Shown in pieces: positions 60,780-64,000 of a stretch of 64,000 bases of DNA. The stretch spans positions 310,001-374,000 of the forward strand of contig NZ_JAJHNP010000007.1 in the NCBI RefSeq assembly GCF_020819595.1. The letters are read 5' to 3'. The notes beneath the pieces are model-generated. The model did not search any database and had not been told where the DNA came from. It saw nothing but the letters and a program-made list of their open reading frames with translations. The stretch comes from Streptomyces barringtoniae (GTDB taxonomy: Bacteria; Actinomycetota; Actinomycetes; Streptomycetales; Streptomycetaceae). The position numbers and the translations under genes were made by a program. Each line of letters begins with the position of its first letter. The stretch's first letter is position 1.

Positions 60780-62615
60780 TCAGTCCTCGGCGTACATCGA
60801 CTCGATGGTGTCCGCGTGCAGCTCGGCTATCGCCGTGCGGCGCAGGCTGAGCTTCGGGGTCAGCTCGCCGGTCTCCGGAGTCCACGGGCCGGGCAGCAGG
60901 CGGTACTTCTTGATCTGTTCGACGCGGGCGAGGACGGCATTGGCATCGGCGACGGCCTGCGCCACGGCGGCCCGGACGGCCGGGTGGCGGGTCAGGTCGT
61001 CCAGACCCGCCACATCGATCCCGTTGGCCTGTGCCCACGCGGGCACCGCCTCCTCGTCCAGAACGAGCAGCGCGGTGACGTAGCGGCGGCGGTCGCCGAT
61101 GGCGGCGGCCTGGCCGATCAACGGGTGGGCGCGCAGCAGGGATTCCAGCCTGGTCGGGGCGATGTTCTTGCCGCCGGCGGTGATGATCAACTCCTTCTTG
61201 CGGTCGGTGACGGCGACCAGGCCGCGGTCGTCCACGGCGCCGACGTCGCCCGTGGGCAGCCAGCCGTCGGCGTCGGTGGCGGGTTCGATGTCCAGAGTGT
61301 CGCCGTCGGCGCGCAGGTAGCCGGCGCACACCACGGGGCCACGCAGGAACAGCTCGCCGTCGGCGCCGACCCGGACCTCGATGCCGGGCCCCGGCCGGCC
61401 GACCGCACCGAGCGCGAAGACCTCCGGCGTGCTGACGGTCGCGGCGCCGGTGGTCTCGCTGAGCCCCCACACCTCGTAGACGCACAGCCCGAGACCGGCC
61501 AGGAACTCGAGCACGGCGGTGGGGATCGGTGCCGCGCCGCTGAAGGCGCGGTGGCAGTCGTCGAGCCCGATGTCGGCCCGGATCGGCTGCAGCACGGCGC
61601 CGTCCAACTTCTCACACCGGGCGGCGAGTTCGGCGGGCACCGCCTTGCCGGCCGACCGCAGCCGGTACACCTCGACGGCCGTCTCCTGCGCCTGCCTGAC
61701 GACCGCGGCCTGCTCAGGCGGCAACGCCGCAAGCCGCGCACGCGCCCCGGCCGCCAGCTTCTCCCACACGCGCGGCACGCCGAAGAACGCGTGCGGGCGC
61801 ACCGCCTGCAGCGTCGGCAGCAGCTGTGCCGGGTCGTCGCAGATGGTGACGTGGCCGGCGTTGCAGATCGGCATGTAGATGCCCAGCACCCGCTCGGCGA
61901 TGTGCGCCAGCGGCAGGTAGGCGACGGTGCGTGGATGCTCGGGTACGGCGACCAAACGGTCCTGCATCATCGACTCGTAGATGACGTTGCGGTGCGAGAG
62001 CACCACACCCTTGGGATCGCCGGTGGTGCCCGAGGTGTAGACGATGGTCAGTGGCGTCTCGGGCGTCGAGGCGTCGGTGAGCCTTTCGAAGGCGCCCGCG
62101 TCGGGCAGCTCGCGGGTCAGCTCGGCGTACGTGACATAGCGCCGGTCACCCGCCGGCACCGCGTCCGGGTCCACGACCACGACCGCGCGCAACCGGTCCA
62201 TTTCCGCCAGCGCCGGCCGCCAGCGCCGCAGTTGCTCCGCGCCCTCCAGGACGACGACCGTGGCGGCGCTGTGCCGGGCCACGAAGCGCAGTTGTTCGGT
62301 GCTCAGCGTGTCGTACGTGGTGCAGGCCAGTGCGCCAAGATGGATCGCGGCCAGATCGGCGGCCCAGTGCTCGGGCCGCTTGGACATCGCCACCAGCATG
62401 CGCTCGCCGCGGGACAGACCGAGCCCGGCCAGGCCGTGGGCGAGCGCGGCGGTCTCGGCGCGCAGCCGCGACCAGGTCCAGGTGGTGGCGTCCGGACCGA
62501 TGCCGCTGGTGAGGGCGGGGTGGTCGGCGAAGTCACGGGCGTTGCGGCGCAGCAGCCCGGTGATCGTCACGTCCTCGGTGGCGACGGACAGGTGGAGCGG
62601 TGTTGCTGAGGCCAC
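60780..62615 (-). CDS. Long-chain fatty-acid-CoA ligase (FadD15/FAAL-like)
   Basis: 611-aa ANL enzyme of the bacterial/eukaryotic long-chain type. GTG 62615 with AAGGGAG upstream. Motifs: IVYTSGTTGDPKGVVLSHRN, YLPLAHIAERVLGIYMPI, FFGVPRVWEKLAAG, YEVWGLSETTGAATVS, DGWLPTGDVGAVDDRGLVAVTDRKKELIITAGGKNIAPTRLES, and C-terminal LTPKLSLRRTAI with the catalytic Lys. The third acyl activator in the cluster; probably activates a fatty acid used as side chain or substrate of the P450. 50 bp downstream of the P450 gene. Confidence 0.92.
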   Translation of the reverse strand: MASATPLHLSVATEDVTITGLLRRNARDFADHPALTSGIGPDATTWTWSRLRAETAALAHGLAGLGLSRGERMLVAMSKRPEHWAADLAAIHLGALACTTYDTLSTEQLRFVARHSAATVVVLEGAEQLRRWRPALAEMDRLRAVVVVDPDAVPAGDRRYVTYAELTRELPDAGAFERLTDASTPETPLTIVYTSGTTGDPKGVVLSHRNVIYESMMQDRLVAVPEHPRTVAYLPLAHIAERVLGIYMPICNAGHVTICDDPAQLLPTLQAVRPHAFFGVPRVWEKLAAGARARLAALPPEQAAVVRQAQETAVEVYRLRSAGKAVPAELAARCEKLDGAVLQPIRADIGLDDCHRAFSGAAPIPTAVLEFLAGLGLCVYEVWGLSETTGAATVSTPEVFALGAVGRPGPGIEVRVGADGELFLRGPVVCAGYLRADGDTLDIEPATDADGWLPTGDVGAVDDRGLVAVTDRKKELIITAGGKNIAPTRLESLLRAHPLIGQAAAIGDRRRYVTALLVLDEEAVPAWAQANGIDVAGLDDLTRHPAVRAAVAQAVADANAVLARVEQIKKYRLLPGPWTPETGELTPKLSLRRTAIAELHADTIESMYAED

Positions 62616-62665
62616 GGCGGGCTCCCTTCATCGCAAGGGTCGTTCCGGCTTGACTGGGCGCCACT

Positions 62666-64000
62666 TCAGCCGCGCGGCGTCACCAGCAGGGGGAGGCTGC
62701 GCAGATGCGGCAGGGAGCTCTTTGCCACTCGGATACGGGCGCCCGGTGCAATGCGCAGCTGCCAGCGGGCGGCGAGGGCGGCCAGGGCGACGGTCATCGT
62801 GGTCGCGGCGAGGTGCTCCCCGACGCAGCGGTGCGGCCCGAGGCCCCAGGGGAAATAGGCGCCGGGTGGGGGTGCCTGGCCGGGACCGGGCTCGGTGCGC
62901 TCCGGATCGAAGAGATGAGGGTCGGCGTAGGTGTCCGGGTTCCGGTGCATGGCGCGCGGGCTGTAGCCGACTTCCGAACCGGCCGGAACGAGAGTTCCGG
63001 CGAGGACGACATCGTGCCGGGCACGCCGGGTGGAGAGCATCGACGCGTGCAGCCGCAGCGTCTCGTCCACGACCTTTCGGGTGTAGGAGAGCTCCCTGAC
63101 CCGGTCGTAGGTGAGCGGTTGTCCGTCCAGGACCGACCGAGCCTCGTCGTACAGCCGCTGCTGCACCTTGGGCCGGATGGCGGTCTCGAAGACGGCCCAG
63201 GTCAGCGAGGTGCTGGTGGTTTCGAGGGCGGCGAAGACAAGGATGAGGAACTCACCGCGGATCTCCCGATCGGTGAAGGGACGGCCGGTGTCCGGATGGG
63301 TCGCCTTCAGCAGGATGTCGAGGACGTCCGGTACGGAGACGGGGTGGGCCCGTCGGTCCTGGATCAGCCCGTCGATGACGGCGTGGAAGCGATCCATGGC
63401 GGCCTCGAAGCGCCGGTTGGCAGGTGTGGGCAGTGACGTCAGGGCCTCGGGGAAGACGGTCCCCGTGAACAGCTTCCCCGAGATCAGGCCGAGGGTGCGC
63501 CGGATGTCGCGTACGACGACCGTGGGCAGATCCGCGCTGAACAGGCAGCGCAGCACCACGGCGGCGACGAAGTCCGACATCTCCTCGTCCGCCGGCACGG
63601 GCACCCCCGGCTGCCAGGCGGCGAAACGCCGTTCCGCCTCTTCGACGATGGCCTGGGCGTAGCCGCGGACGCTGGTCCGGCTGAAGGCCGGCTGGATGGT
63701 GCGCCTCTGGTGCCGGTGGTCCGCACCGTCGGAGGCGATCGGCGGATTCCCGAAGTGACCGGCCAGGACTTCGAAGAAGCGACCGCGTTCGAAGGTGTCG
63801 GTGTCGACCTGGATGCGGTGCACCAGGTCCGGGTCGTTGGCCAGGTAGAGGCCGAAGGGCCCGAACTCGACCCGCACCAGCGGATCCTGGGTCCTGATGG
63901 ACTCGAAGAACGACAGCGGCCTGCGCAGCAGTGCGGGCACATGGCCCAGGACGGGAACCCGCCCGGGTGCCGGCGGGCAGGGGACAGTGGTGGTCGCTGA
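62666..64000 (-). CDS. Cytochrome P450, N-terminus beyond window edge
   Basis: At least 444 residues; reading continues through the right edge (PCPPAPGRVPVLGHVPALLRRPLSFFE precedes the first in-window GTG), so the start lies outside. P450 hallmarks: I-helix LVFAALETTSTSLTW, ExxR in VDETLRLH, PERF-region DPERTEPGP and haem Cys in FPWGLGPHRCVGEHLA. The PRPxxPxxG start and overall layout are of the CYP102/CYP4-like soluble fatty-acid or polyketide hydroxylases of actinobacteria. With the neighbouring fatty acyl-CoA ligase it may hydroxylate an acyl chain or late intermediate. Confidence 0.9.
   Translation of the reverse strand, partial: SATTTVPCPPAPGRVPVLGHVPALLRRPLSFFESIRTQDPLVRVEFGPFGLYLANDPDLVHRIQVDTDTFERGRFFEVLAGHFGNPPIASDGADHRHQRRTIQPAFSRTSVRGYAQAIVEEAERRFAAWQPGVPVPADEEMSDFVAAVVLRCLFSADLPTVVVRDIRRTLGLISGKLFTGTVFPEALTSLPTPANRRFEAAMDRFHAVIDGLIQDRRAHPVSVPDVLDILLKATHPDTGRPFTDREIRGEFLILVFAALETTSTSLTWAVFETAIRPKVQQRLYDEARSVLDGQPLTYDRVRELSYTRKVVDETLRLHASMLSTRRARHDVVLAGTLVPAGSEVGYSPRAMHRNPDTYADPHLFDPERTEPGPGQAPPPGAYFPWGLGPHRCVGEHLAATTMTVALAALAARWQLRIAPGARIRVAKSSLPHLRSLPLLVTPRG

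Overview
The window is high-GC DNA with codon use, GTG/TTG starts, SD spacing, leaderless promoters and gene families typical of a streptomycete-like actinobacterium: a conservon, DUF4232, DUF3618, PucR and BNR-repeat secreted proteins. About a third of it is relic sequence (broken transposases, frameshifted kinase, channel, VOC, epimerase, ABC and recombinase pieces), as in chromosome arms or other accessory DNA. No tRNA, rRNA or CRISPR array was seen.

Layout. 0-12.6 kb: secreted and lipoprotein enzymes (metallophosphoesterase, polysaccharide deacetylase, DUF4232 lipoprotein, PI-PLC, alkylsulfatase-like MBL enzyme, serine protease), an FMN-binding glutamate-synthase-like enzyme, and a PucR regulator whose start codon lies in a perfect 18-bp palindrome. 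13.3-14.3 kb: holin-like/DUF3618/DUF4235 operon, third gene frameshifted. 14.6-20 kb: the most unusual locus, a 70-aa precursor-like peptide, a membrane M50 protease with an N-terminal PqqD/RRE-like domain, and a secreted four-Cys protein. A 74% identical second peptide lies at 25.6 kb beside an IS3 element; both copies have the same promoter, upstream box and operator-like palindrome at identical spacing. 20-24 kb: small HTH regulators, an ECF sigma factor and its coupled partner. 26.9 kb: a His/Asp-rich secreted protein.

28.3-37.8 kb: one six-gene unit (permease, two urea-amidolyase-associated proteins, urea/guanidine carboxylase, allophanate hydrolase, TetR) for nitrogen recovery from guanidine or urea, with a TetR-like operator in front of the permease. 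37.8-39.6 kb: relics. 39.6-42 kb: BNR sialidase-like protein coupled to a lipoprotein. 42.8-46.4 kb: a complete conservon (sensor kinase-like, roadblock, DUF742, GTPase) plus a GAF protein; a 90% identical piece of the sensor gene lies as a relic at 4.2-4.6 kb. 47.4-52.6 kb: membrane metallophosphoesterase, THEP1 NTPase and a large BNR-repeat secreted protein.

54-64 kb: start of a specialised-metabolite cluster: acyl-CoA ligase, 5-aminolevulinate synthase and a second acyl-CoA ligase in one unit, then LuxR regulator, 14-TM MFS exporter, third acyl-CoA ligase and a cytochrome P450 cut by the window edge. The ALA synthase suggests a C5N (2-amino-3-hydroxycyclopentenone) or other ALA-derived unit; no amide synthetase or PKS is in the window, so the rest should lie beyond 64 kb.
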